DNA of 64,000 bases from Hyaloscypha bicolor E. Taxonomy: Eukaryota > Ascomycota > Leotiomycetes > Helotiales > Hyaloscyphaceae. This document shows positions 1 to 11,604 of the stretch, piece by piece. The position numbers were made by a program, and so were the translations under genes. The notes under the pieces are model-generated. The model searched no databases and was not told the DNA's origin. It saw only the letters and a list, made by a program, of their open reading frames with translations. Where the stretch lies: positions 2,397,183 to 2,461,182 of the forward strand of contig NW_020194512.1 of the NCBI RefSeq assembly GCF_002865645.1, in the 5' to 3' direction. Numbering within the stretch: position 1 is the first letter of the stretch; each line of letters begins with the position of its first letter.

Positions 1-488
1 CTTTTAACCCGAACTTCATATCCTCCCGCGTTCTGCCCGCGCTGAGTAAGAGAGGCTTCTGGAGGAAAGATTCCGGGCCAACACGAACCCGAGCGTGAGG
101 TGTTGAGCTCTACGTCAAACATTAAGAGCCGACATCGGACTCCCGCAGGCTCACAATCCATTCTTTCGTGCATAATAGATGAAGAAAGCATAAGTTACTT
201 CGTGATAATAGAGCTTCAGGTTTTGCAGAACTCGAGAAGACCACAGCCGCAGATCTGTTCAGACTTGGGGCCACTAGGATATTGAGATGCGTGAAATTGA
301 GAACAGCAAGTTGAAATAAAAAAGCCTTCTCGCAAAATGTCATCTGATTATCAACCAATATACTATAAGGTTGAGATGAAAGTTGTGGTCTGAACTTGCA
401 GAAAGCTTTGACTGGGGATGAGGTTGAAATTCGGTTTACTGGATGAGGATTAGCAAGCGGCCCGTTCACAGGCTTTGAGAGGACTTTA
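1..488. other. Unannotated left edge
   Basis: I see no supportable gene here. The open frames (61 and 115 codons) overlap on opposite strands, have no recognisable domain and no clear splice pattern. The stretch ends at the 5' terminus of the first TIR element. Confidence 0.4.
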
Positions 489-757
489 CGAGCCTGCGGA
501 CATGGGTCTGTGAATTACAGGGCACTTTTCAGGCGTCGCGAATTGAAAGGCGATCAATTGAATTCAATTCTATTAAATAACCACAAAATATAATAATATA
601 AAAGGTAAGCAGTACGATAATTAAGAAGAAGAAGCTATAGTTTATTCTCTTAATATAATTAGAAGAGTACTAGCATCTTTTAAAAAGTTGGAGTTTTCCT
701 TTAGTGGAAGTTGGTCGCTAAAATACCCTATTCCATAGACCCGTGTCCGCAGGCTCG
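489..757. mobile_element. 269-bp TIR element (MITE), copy 1
   Basis: A non-coding element with imperfect terminal inverted repeats of roughly 35-40 bp. The left end starts CGAGCCTGCGGACATGGGTC and the right end is its near reverse complement. It is flanked on both sides by TTA, which fits a 3-bp target duplication. Inside the left TIR comes TTTTCAGGCGTCGCG; just inside the right end is GTCGCTAAAATACCCT. Both have close matches in copy 2 at 41126-41394, which has exactly the same length (269 bp). The centre is AT-rich and has diverged strongly between copies. It directly abuts the next element with only TTA between them. Confidence 0.8.
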
Positions 758-760
758 TTA

Positions 761-1225
761 CGAGCCCGATCGCATAAGTCTCAGGCTAATTTAGCGAGGG
801 CACCTCCCAAATCCAACAACCCCACAATATGCCTACTACCCCCTCACCACTCGTGTTTAACCATACTCTAGGCTTTGAAATTGCTACGAAATAGAAGGAG
901 GCAATACGGGAGCTTCATGGCTAGAAACAAGTCAACTGGGGAGCTAATAGAGCGCTAACAGCTCGGTAAAACTACGATTTATCGTATTTTGGGCATATAA
1001 TGTTCCCCTACTACAGTTGCCGAGATAAAAGCAATATTGCTAGAGGAATGGGATAAGATTCCACAAGATTGGATAAATAAGTTGATTTTAAGGCAGAATC
1101 ATTGGGTTTAGGTGCTAATGGAGCGTTACGGGTAATTAACTCCTAATTAATATAATATGGTTGTGAATTGATTGGGGCGAAGTGTGCCTGATAGCCTGAA
1201 AAACAGACTTATGCGATCAGGCTCG
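761..1225 (+). mobile_element. Internally deleted Tc1/mariner-like element, copy 1
   Basis: A 465-bp element with TIRs starting CGAGCCCGATCGCATAAGTC on the left; the left TIR lacks about nine bases (around GTGTTTTT) that are present in the right TIR and in copy 2. Between the TIRs lie two remnants of one transposase reading plus: an N-terminal helix-turn-helix segment and a C-terminal tail reading EEWDKIPQDWINKLILRQ, broken by stops and lacking the whole DDE catalytic centre. The IPQ-W-I-LI-RQ pattern is like the C-terminus of fungal Tc1-type transposases (family knowledge). About 85-90% identical by eye to 41406-41882. The 3-bp flanks are TTA and TGA. Confidence 0.8.
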
Positions 1226-1838
1226 TGAGAAGGGGTCATCCACCAACCACCCAAAACCCCTTCCCGCCCACGCCTACCCCACCAAATTTTTCCGATTTTT
1301 CAAAGTCTTTGCAAAATTCTAAAAACTTTCCAGATTATAGAGAATACTCGAAATATTGTGAATATCGTGTTAGTTCTTCGAATTTGTAGCGTTAAGGTCT
1401 CCAAGATCCAAGTTGAGCGGGAAGGGGGTGTGAGCGATTGGTGAGTGACCCCTTCTGCTCGTTGACACATCTGCCATAGTACAGTTTCGCCTATGGCTGT
1501 AGCGAGGAGACCCCCTGTCTTTGACATTGCGGTGCCTCGCACTCGCCTCGCGTCTCTCGGTCTTCGGCCTTTGGCTGCGAAAAAGCGACAAGTGTCTCTC
1601 TTCTCCTTATTCAGATATCTTATTAAAGATGCAGTGCCCAGGTCTATGGCATCTGATACGCGCTCAAAATCTTCTTCAAAACTGTCTTTTGCATCTCAGT
1701 TGTTCTCGTTAGAAGGACCAAGCTAGAAATCAAAATTCGTTTATATTGCTTTGTTTTGTTGATCAGAGCGAGTCTCTAGCCTCTCCATCTCCGCCGTTAA
1801 CTCGGAAATTTCTTGCCATCCTCATTGGGATTGTATAA
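1226..1838. other. Intergenic, upstream of MFS gene
   Basis: Presumed promoter and 5' UTR of the MFS transporter starting at 1839. The open frames here overlap on both strands and show no domain. No tRNA or further repeat was seen. Confidence 0.4.
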
Positions 1839-3388
1839 ATGGCTACAAATGCCCCTTCTTCTCGTTCTTCTACAGTTGCAGACGGCAACATGGACGACAA
1901 AGTTGAATCAGTGCCTTACCATGGCCGCAGGCACTCCACAGAACGGCAATCACTTGAACGAATAGGAAGCCAAAACAAGGAGACTGAAGCGAATATATTT
2001 CCAGGACCCGAAGCTGAAGTAGAGGCAGACCTCGAGAACGCTGGAGTGATTCCCAGGTCCGTTGTAGCTCCTGGAGGTGTGAACCCAGCCGACTTCCCCG
2101 ACGGGGGCCTCGAAGCATGGCTTGTTGTTTTGGGGAGCTTTTGTTGCTTGTTTGTCAGTTTTGGGTGGATCAACTGCATTGGTGTCTTTCAAGATTACTA
2201 CCAGGAGCACTTACTTACGGGGTACTCATCAAGTACGATATCTTGGATACCATCTTTAGAGTTGTTCATGATGTTCTTTGGCGGCCCGTTCTTCGGCAAG
2301 ACTTTCGATAACTTCGGGCCCCAAGGTCTCTTAGCTGTGGGCTCTGTTCTCCATGTCCTGGGTCTAATGATGGCCTCGTTAGGAACACAGTACTACCAGT
2401 TCCTGCTCGCACAGGGAGTTTGCAGTGCTCTTGGTGCGAGTGCTATCTTCTTCACCGCCATGAGTTCTACAGCCACATGGTTCTTCAAGAAGCGAGCTAC
2501 GGCTTTGGGCATAATTGCATCGGGATCATCACTAGGCGGAGTGATCTTTCCCATCATGGTTTCCAAGCTCATTCCACAGATCGGCTATCCCTGGACCATG
2601 AGGGCTGCTGCATTCACGATCTTGGGCATGCTCGTCGTTGCCAATTTAACAGTGAAGTCAAGATTGACCCCTCGACGAAAGAGAGTCGATGTTATGGAAT
2701 TCGTACGTCCTCTGAAAGAGCCAGCGTTTGGTATTCTTTGCGTGGCCGCATTTTTGTTCTTCTTCGGGACATTCTTACCCTTCAACTATGTGATCCTCCA
2801 GTAAGTCAATCGAGCCCGCCATGCAAGCCTAGTTAACAGATAACAGGGCTCAAAGCCATGGCATGTCAACCAACATGGCCATATATTTGATTCCAATTTT
2901 GAACGCTGCCTCGTAAGATGGCCACGGTTACTGCACTTCCAGCTTGCTAACATCTTCCCAGTATTTTTGGTCGCATCGTTCCTGGAATCGTCGCTGATAA
3001 GGTCGGTCGTTTCAACGTTATGATAATCACCACCGCCTTCTCCACCATAATTGTCTTAGGATTATGGCTTCCTTCCGCATCAAACGCACCAATAATTGTC
3101 TTCTGCGTCCTCTACGGTTTCTCCTCCGGAGCTTTCGTCTCCATGCTCCCATCGATAGTTGCCCAAATATCACCTATCAGAGAAATTGGAGTCCGTAACG
3201 GAACGATATTTTTTTGTGTCGCGTTTGCTGGGTTGACTGGAAATCCAATTGGAGGGGCCCTGCTTGCGAATGATCATGGGAATTTTCTATATATGCAGAT
3301 CTTCTGCGGTGTTACAATGGCGGCTGGGACGTGTACGTTTATTGCAGCTAGATGGGTACAGTGCGGGTTCCAGTTGAAGGTTATATAA
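1839..3388 (+). CDS. MFS transporter, monocarboxylate-transporter-like family
   Basis: A 484-aa membrane transporter of the MCT-like major facilitator group (relatives include the yeast MCH proteins). Three exons fit: 1839-2800, 2847-2912 and 2962-3388, with introns of 46 and 49 nt (GTAAGT/CAG and GTAAGA/CAG; GCTAAC branch site in intron 2). The first about 85 residues are polar and cytosolic. The family signature follows as DGGLEAWLVVLGSF leading into SFGWINCIGVFQDYY, then hydrophobic spans. Exons 2 and 3 join as LNAASIFGRIVPGIVAD, the loop-and-helix signature at the start of the second six-helix half. The protein ends shortly after the last span. The substrate cannot be read from sequence; homologues include monocarboxylate, riboflavin and unknown carriers. 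Plasma-membrane location is inferred. Confidence 0.9.
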
Positions 3389-5048
3389 GGAGGAAAAGGC
3401 AGGCATTGCTTGAGAGTTTGGGTTGCGTTAAATAGGTACAATGTCGGGAAAAAATTGTATGGAGGTATCAGGAAAGAATGAAAATAGATAAAAAGATGTA
3501 TCTTACTCTTTGCATAGCTGTGGACCTATCCTTCTTCTAACTATTAAGTGAATAGCAATGTGAAGGTGGGGGCAAATGTAAACAAGCCAGCCCTCAATTG
3601 TCCGAAGTCAATCTGATACAAGGAGAATGTCAAGCCAATCCCGATTTCCTCTTCATAATCAGACGAAAAGTTACTTTCATCTAATTTTGTTGCCCCCTTG
3701 CCCTTGACTGAATCCACCTCCTTCAATTTCGCCGCACATCGCACTCAATTTTCAACAGCGGCAAAAATTGACTCAGCATCGTGTCCACCATCTCAGTTCG
3801 CGCTATTTCCTTAGATTCCTATCAAATCCACTACGGGTTTCCTTTATACTCAGGTCGGTCACCATTACGAATAAATTCCCGGCTCCTCTACGTCTCATGC
3901 CGTTACGTTGGGGAATTAGGATGGAAGATTGTTGCGCATGGCACTCGATTCCATTTCTTTTTGCCCGTGTCGAATGCACAGCCTCGGAGGTAAATAGAGT
4001 TCAAACAAACAGACGGTTGATATCTGATAAATTATGTTTGAGCTCTCGCCTCGCCGCACTCGGCACAACCACCCCCCTTCTACATCCGAAAGGACGAAAA
4101 TTGAAACTATCAAGTGCCTCACTAATTGCTATCACGCTCCTAGAACTTAAATTCTCCCGTTGAGCTTTTTCGAGCTACAGTAAGAGTTGCCTGGTGATTG
4201 GCAAGCGAAAGTGGTAGTGGGTCTTACCCTGGTGAACCGGTTAATTTGCGAAAAATAAGAAAAGAACCTTCCTTCAACGACATCTACTAACTGCAACGTT
4301 TTCCTCCAGCTAAATCAAATGCTCGCGCCCCAGAAGCCGTTTGGTCCTTCTTTGCAATATTCTCTTTCATGGTGAATAGACATTCGATCAAGCACAAGAC
4401 CCTCGCGGACGTCTGACCGCTTCGAAGTTTGCTCTGAGGATGTAGGCTGCTTTAGAAAACTTGCTCGATCACCTACCTATAAGATTGCTCTGGAAGCCGC
4501 GATGCTAGAGTTGCAATGGTGTCAAAGCTCCTGATATAACCTTCACATTTACCTGGCAGAAAGAGTCATCACAGATGGACTTACAGAGTTTTCTTGCTCG
4601 AGGCTGGCATGTTCGTCGATTTGTTTTTTTCTTTTGGATGAAGGCCCAATCGGATGCCGACCTCAATCTCTGGTCGGGCGGGCTTCAGCTGCAGGCCACG
4701 AAAAAGAGAGGCTGTCTGCTCACGACGATACCTACTTTACTGGGTTTCGACTTTACACGGATGGCAACATGTCCGCAGCTGAAGCAGAAACGTTTTAGAG
4801 AACTTGGGATATCGCGAGATTATTCCCAGGCATTTGGATATCTCCCAAAACTTTTTGTACTTCCAATCGTCACTCCCACCACAGCGCTCTCACGAACTCG
4901 GGGATGCAGCCTGAGACATGCTGAAAGCCACGCGATAGCGCCATCAAATCCGCCTTGAGCTGCGCCACTTCGCCCTGCTCATTCATCTGCCACGTCTTTC
5001 CTCTTTCAATTCAATCATATCGAACGTTGCATCTTCGCCGACAACGAT
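3389..5048. other. Intergenic 1.66 kb, no supported gene
   Basis: Two plus-strand frames (3768-4163, 131 codons; 4575-4958, 127 codons) are open, but they have no recognisable domain, no splice-consistent extension and basic, serine/arginine-rich translations typical of chance frames. The last part before 5049 is C/T-rich and probably the promoter and leader of the ankyrin gene. Confidence 0.4.
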
Positions 5049-8000
5049 ATGGATATTGCTTCATCTGCTGCTAACGTTGTCGGTCTTGTCTTCAATTTCG
5101 CAAAGGCGGCCAAAACGTGCAAGGCAGTTCGTGGCCGTTACAAAGATGCCGCCTTTACGATTGATAGCATTAGGCATCAGTCGGAGACGCTGCAAGCCGC
5201 TCTGCACCAACTTGCGAATCTGATGCTCCACGATGCCTCTGCACTCACCTCACAATGGGATAACAATAAGTCTCTGTCCAAGACTTTCGCAGCCACGATC
5301 AATGGCTTGGAGCAAACAAACGCAAAACTCCAAGCTGACCTCGAGAGGCTTCACCTTGGGAAGGAGAAGCTAGGACCAACAGATAAGGCTAAGGTTGTAT
5401 GGAACGAGGATGTGATGCGAGAGCATCAAAGCCGGCTTCAGAGCCAAGTAGGATCCTTGCAGTTTCTGCTCCAAGTACTCCAAGTGTACGTAGATTTGTT
5501 TAAGGCTTGAGGAATCTGAGCTGAGCGTTTACAGAGGAGCCGTGTCCGAAGTCAAGAAGGATATCAGAAGTTTGGAGGCCGCCCTCATCCAAGCTTCTGT
5601 CTCTCCGGCCGGGAACCAGTGCGATCCGGCTGGATATGCGCCAACGCGCCAACATCTCATATTAGATGACCAAGAAGACCTTTTAGGCCTGGAGTTGTCA
5701 GAGGAGACGGCAGGAAAATCTTTCGCTCTTCGAAAACATCAATCCGTCCATTTAGAGTTGCTTGAAAAAGAATTTTCTACCGACTGCGATGCTACGACGA
5801 GCGCCTGCCTCATCTCAGATTCTACTTTAGCACCTTCGTTACACGTCGACGAGATTGGAAGCGTGGAAGACCCGCTCAAGGACGCCGAATCCGTCGAATC
5901 CTCGCCTGTCTCGCAGCAGCTGCAGCCGGGTGATGGAGATAGTTTTGATAAGGGTATCAATTCGACACCCGCCACCAAGCCTCCTCCAGCGATAGAAGTG
6001 GCCGATGATCCCAAATTGGACCCCGATACAGACATCCCAGAGTTGATTAGGGAAGTTATCAGAGGAGATCTTGAGAAGATCTCAAATTATCTGGATGCCG
6101 GCCATGATGTCGATTCTCGCCATCCGAAAAACGACAGAACTGGAGCGATGTTTGCAGCATTTCTGAATCATTCCAAGGTTTTATCGCTGCTATTGAAAAG
6201 AGGTGCGAATGCTGCTGCCATAGACTGCGATGGAAGAACGGCTCTACACTTTGCAGCGTCAGAAGGGTCCTGTAAGTACATTTCAGGAGACCCTGTTTCT
6301 CAAATGTCGTGTCTTGCGACTCCTTTTCCCGTAGGTTGTTAGTTGCGAGACCTACCCGAAGAATTTAATACACGAGCAGAAAAGAGGCAGATGAGTTGCA
6401 CCCCCATTGGCCCACCTGCATTAGAAGGAGTACTATTTCATTTATTTTACAAAAGTTCCTGGATTGAATTTAGCACAGTCTGACACCCTTTAGATCAATG
6501 TGCCAGACTGCTCCTCACGTCAAGGGCCCCCGTAACGAGTCGAGACTTTCTCCATGAAATACCCCTGCATCGAGCGAGCCGATACGGCAATGCAAATGTT
6601 GTCAAGTTACTTCTATCCCACCACTCCAATCCTTTAGTATTTGACTGCGAACGAGGGCGAAACGCAATGCATTTAGCGGCTTCACACGACCGGTGTGAGA
6701 TTGTTGAGCTTCTTTGTAACCACATAAAGAGAATCGAGCATTCCGGGGACTGTTCACTCGCCGGTGGCGAAACAAATGTCTCCTCTCCACAATGTTCTTG
6801 TCCGACAATTTTTCCACGCCTGAATGACAAAGATGCTTGTGGTGATACGGCACTCCACATTTCAATAGTTGAAAATCGTCCACGGATAGTCTCTACATTG
6901 CTTAGGTTTTCAAAATCGATCGCCGATACGCCAATGAATCACTATGGCACTACGACCAAAGTGCTTCTTAAAAAACCTCAACATTGGTATCGCCCTTTGC
7001 ATGGAGCACTTCGCGACTTAAAGTTGGTGAAAGCCCTCGTCGATGGGGGAGCGACTGTTGATTTGCCTGATTCCGAGGGGTTGACACCGCTCGTGACCGC
7101 GATACACGGTAAAGACAAAGAGGCAGTCGGATATCTTCTAGAACATGGAGCAGACTTCCTCATTTCTTGTTCGAAGCATAAAGAAACGACTGTTCTACAA
7201 GAAGCAGCCGATCTCTGTTCTGCCGCTATACTAAACCGGCTTGATACCAAGGACCCGCGAAATGACTTATCCACCAATCGTGGCAGGGCCATCCTCCTCG
7301 AGGCTCAGGCCTGTAGAAAATGGGACATTGTTCAGAACTTGATTCGACATTGCCGTGCAAAAGACTGCATTGGGAAAGTTTTGGATGGTGAAAAGATTAT
7401 TGAATATGCACTTCGTTATTCCACAGTACCGGTTGTGGAATTCTTATTGACGAACGGCGCTAATCCCAATTGTCAACTTTATTATCAGGATGATTATTGG
7501 AACTTACCAATTCATGTTGCTGCAGAGGTAAACAGCATCCGAGCAGCACAATGTTTATTAAAACGTGAGGCGTCGTTACTATCGAAAAGTCAAAGGGAGG
7601 AACTGCCATCTCAATTCGCGATGTATTTCGCTGGCCCTGAGACGGTTGGCTGGTTTTTGAGGGAAACCATCGCGGCAATCAGGAAACAGACAAAGACTAT
7701 ACACATTGCAGACACGATGACAAGGTTCCTGGTAGAAAGTACAGCACTCGCCTGCCAACAGGGATCGGTGGAGATATTGCAGATCGTCCTCAAGATTGGC
7801 AAACAAGAGATTGACGACCTTCCGAAAATGGGACCCTTGCTCCACATTGCAATGCATTGGGGTCGAGTCCAAATAACGAAATATCTCTTGGAAGCTGGTT
7901 GCGATCCGACAGAAGCTGATCTGAGAGGGAGAACGCCTACACAAATTCCCTTTTCCGCTTTCAAAGGCCACCACAACGCGCCTAGCAACAGCCAGGAGGA

Positions 8001-8256
8001 TTACCAGGAATGCCTAAAGCTGGTCCAAGAAGCAATCGACCTCAGGGGGACCACCGACACGACGGCTGAATCTACAACTAATCAAATGCAGCTGGTCTCC
8101 ACCACAACAGACTCACCTACAAGTCGGCGTGATAGAGGAACAGCGGAAGCGCCGCCGAAACCCAATCTAAGGCAACGACCGAAACAAACTGTTGCTCTTG
8201 CCCAAGCGTTCGCACCTCGAAGAAGCCGCCGTTTCTTGGGGATATCTATGAAATAA
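5049..8256 (+). CDS. Ankyrin-repeat protein with fungal STAND-type N-terminal domain
   Basis: Predicted 978 aa from three exons: 5049-5485, 5535-6271 and 6494-8256. The start MDIASSAANVVGLVFNFAKA, followed by helical sequence to about residue 155, resembles the fungal N-terminal domain found on NACHT/STAND and ankyrin proteins; the first intron joins LQV to GAVSEVKKDIRSLEAAL within it. Residues about 160-310 are acidic and low-complexity. Ankyrin-type repeats run from about 314 to 840 (examples: GRTALHFAASEGS, GDTALHISIVENRPRIVSTLL, EGLTPLVTAIHGKDKEAVGYLL). The C-terminus is basic (RQRPKQ, RRSRRF). There is no P-loop NTPase, so it is not a full STAND receptor. Intron 2 (222 nt) is unusually long for this window; retention would truncate the protein within the repeats. 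A scaffold or self/non-self recognition role is inference only. Confidence 0.82.
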
Positions 8257-11200
8257 AACAAGAGTCTCGCAGAGAAGGACTCGTTCAGGTCAGACTGCTT
8301 GCACTCCAGAGTGATTACAACCGTGCAAAAATCATCAAATCCAATTCCTGAGAGGACTATGGTTGCGATGGGATGAAGCGCTCTGACTAATCCCTCTTGC
8401 ATCTCTCGAGTCGCGTCAAACCTTTACAACCATCCTCTGGCCACCCGATCCAACGATACTCAGCTTCGTCCCGTAATGCCCGGAGAAATGCAAAATACCC
8501 TTCCATTGAACGCCAATCAGGGAGAGAACAAAAAGACATGCGCTCTGCTTTGGTTGAAATCAGGATTGTCGTTCTCGTATCAAGAGGTCCACACTATTGT
8601 CCCTGAATCGGTCACGTGCTTCACGGATCACAACCTCTCTCGGCCAATTGAAAGCAAGTACAGAACGAAAGGCTACGGGATACACGAGCATGCCTCGTAA
8701 TCAATACTTTGGTACGAAAATGCCGCTTGCCCAACAGGCACTAGAAATGCTCCCGTCCAACGCGAGTGATGAAGGCAAAGGCAGCATAGCGGACGTGAAT
8801 TTGTGCTGCCGCCTGTCTTTAGAAGCTAGGAGGCACGGAAAGACTTCCATTGAGGTTCTTGCCAGTCCTGTCCTTATCAGATCTCAGAATGATGAAATAG
8901 AGAGAGTCTCCTTTTTTCGCCACCGCTTGGCATCTCGCTCGGGAGGAAGGTGGTATTTACCCAGAACTTCCGCCGCTGATGGTGGTTTGGAATTGAAATG
9001 GCGAAGGAATAACGTAGAGCAGATATCTTTCGGTCCTATTATCTCCCGAGAAGATGAATAATATTGCACTTAAATTCGAGATGGTACAATATCCCTTTCC
9101 ACGCGGTCCGAAACTCCCAGGCACAAACTCAGATCTGACGGTACAGTAAATGTTTAGATCAGATAAAGAGACGGAAACATTCCCCAATAACAGAAATAAT
9201 TCATGCACAACTCCATCAATTCGGCCAAACCCCGCACTTCCTTCAAATCGAAAATGGTCATGGGAATAGGGGTGGACCAAAGTCACGTGATATTATCGAG
9301 CAACCCCCTTTTCGATCACTTGATCAATTCCACGCTAGGCTAGCTTCAAATAGAGAACGACCCATCTATTAGATCTCAAGGGAGGCCTCACTTGCCTTCT
9401 ACACCGCTCCAGACGTCCGATCAAGCTTTTTGCTCAGAATAGAGTTTTTCATCGCGTCGGGTGCAGAAAAACTGGTCATCCGCACAACGACCATCCAATG
9501 CCAACGTCGAGGAAAAAGGATAAAATCCATCTCCCTCACTCACTCTGCCCTTCCAGATCGGTAATCGTCAAAATAGGCTGATAAGAAAGACCGAGAGATG
9601 ATAATCCGATTGTCACTGTCGATCCCCCACCAACCCTGTCACCGTCATCATCGCTTGGCGATCCCCTCCTCCATCTGTCACAGAACGACGAAGGACGTCT
9701 AGAACCGCCTTTACCCATCCCCAATTTCCCCGCGCCGATCTTGGCCACCCTCAGACACAGCTGTGGCTCGTCTCCCTCACGGTTGTGGCTTGTCTGACGC
9801 CGGATCCATGCCCTCCCTCTCCTAACTCGTCGTTGCAGCCTCCTCTTGCAGCAGGACTAGTCTTCCTTCGACTCATGCCGCCACACCCAGCACGTGGAGA
9901 GCCACTCCCCTCGCAGCCGTCGCTGCTTCAAGGCAGAGATCGGAGCAGATCGAACCACATCTATCCCACACCTCCCCACCATCAAGCCTCACGCTACTGT
10001 AGCACTCTGCAGCGAGCAGGCTCTCACACGAGCCAGTCCGGGCCGGATGTCACGCTGCGTTGCAAATGCACCGTGGTCCACTGCGCCTGGCAATCCGTCA
10101 CTCCAACCATATCATCTCGTCTTTGATGTTCCTCCCTCCCCTCCGGCCCAACCACGCTCGCAATCGAATCCATAACGAGCGTGGAACAGCCCGCTTCGGC
10201 CGTGCCTGACAGGAGATCACCTGCTCGACGTGCAGCACTCGCCGCCTTTCTCGGGATCCCCTGCCGAGGGGAGGTAAAGCAGCAAGGGGAGTCGTTTTGT
10301 ACGTACCTACGGAGTAACGAGCTGGAGGCGTCAGAGCCCGTTTCCATTAGCGGCTGAACGGGGCTCGCGGCCGGACAGCGTACCCGGGGCCGAGGCCCGA
10401 ACGACTGGTTCGGGACCAGAGCCGTAGGTTGAGATGGTGACAAGTAGTTGTGGCGTGCTGGGGCCCTTGAAATCGTCGTCTGTTGTAATAATCGGTGCTG
10501 TTCTTAGATTAGAAAGATAGAGCGGTAGGTTGGTGTTGGTGTTAGCGAGCCTAGGTCCGTTCCACGTGCTCGGAATGGAGTCGTTTCGTCTAGTTACGAC
10601 AGCACTCGCCACTTCTAGTCCGCATTGGGGCAATCGACAGTCGATCTTTGTGGCTGGTGTCGACACCTGGGGATGATCTTTATTCTTGGGGAGAGCTGTA
10701 TCCCTATCAGTCCGGACGATCGGTAGGCAGCTTGCGTGTCCTGAGGGTGTTGTTCAGGTGGGATGTTGTGATTAGGACGGGAAAGGGGTCCAGGCCCAGG
10801 GGAGTGGGGAGGGGCCTTGACCAGCTGAAGCCCACTCAGGCACAGGAGATGAAATTAGAAGGGCGAAGAGTAGGGCCGTCCAATTGAGAGTGGTTCACGC
10901 TTGGCGTTGGAACCGATTTAGTCGCCGACTCCTGAACCTAATTCATGGCTCGCCGGCTCGGCCAAACACATGTTGAGGGAGAGCAAACGATCGAAGATCT
11001 GAATCAATCGCGATTCTCAAGGAAGTGCACAGCATGAGGTGGAGGTTTGAGCTTGAACAGTGTTCCATTTGTGATTTGTTGGGGCAGACACTGCTCCTGG
11101 AGATCTGGCTCTGCAGCCATAAACCCAAAAAGACGCCAATTTACCACCTGCCTCCAGGCCTTGTGGTTCCGCCCCCTCTGCAACAGGAAGGAAAGTATTC

Positions 11201-11604
11201 GTGTGCTTCGTCGCGCCATGTATAATGTCCTCGTCAAAGCGTGTATGCGTCGCTCCTTAAGAGCTAGAAATGAATGAAACACAGCCAAAGCTGCAAAATA
11301 TGTTCGAGAAAGGGGTAAAAGCAACGTCCCAGGTAAATCCTTCCCAGTACAAGATCTCGACGCACACAATATGATATCGCCTTTTCAATGCAAGACCTCT
11401 ACACGAAAATTGAAGAAAGATATTGTGAGCTTGTAGTGTTCCAAGGAGAGGAACTGGTATCTTAGAAAGCAATGTGACGCCATTCAAGCAGTCCGCCCAT
11501 CCTTTAGGACAACATATGAGATCCGTAACAATTACATGAGCATTAGCAGGGCCGTTGGGTATAAGAAGAAAAAAAACCTCCCCTAAAGTAGAAGCAAAAC
11601 GGTG
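8257..11604. other. Intergenic 3.35 kb, no supported gene
   Basis: The longest frame (8597-9061) lacks an ATG at its listed start and has no domain. From about 9,480 to 10,900 the DNA becomes GC- and C/T-rich with overlapping frames on both strands, typical of fungal regulatory or UTR sequence. The part next to 11604 should hold the 3' UTR of the Grainyhead gene. No tRNA or repeat was recognised. Confidence 0.4.

Noticed and set aside
8597..9061. 154-codon open frame (+)
   Set aside because: No ATG at the listed start, no recognisable domain, and a competing minus-strand frame; treated as chance.
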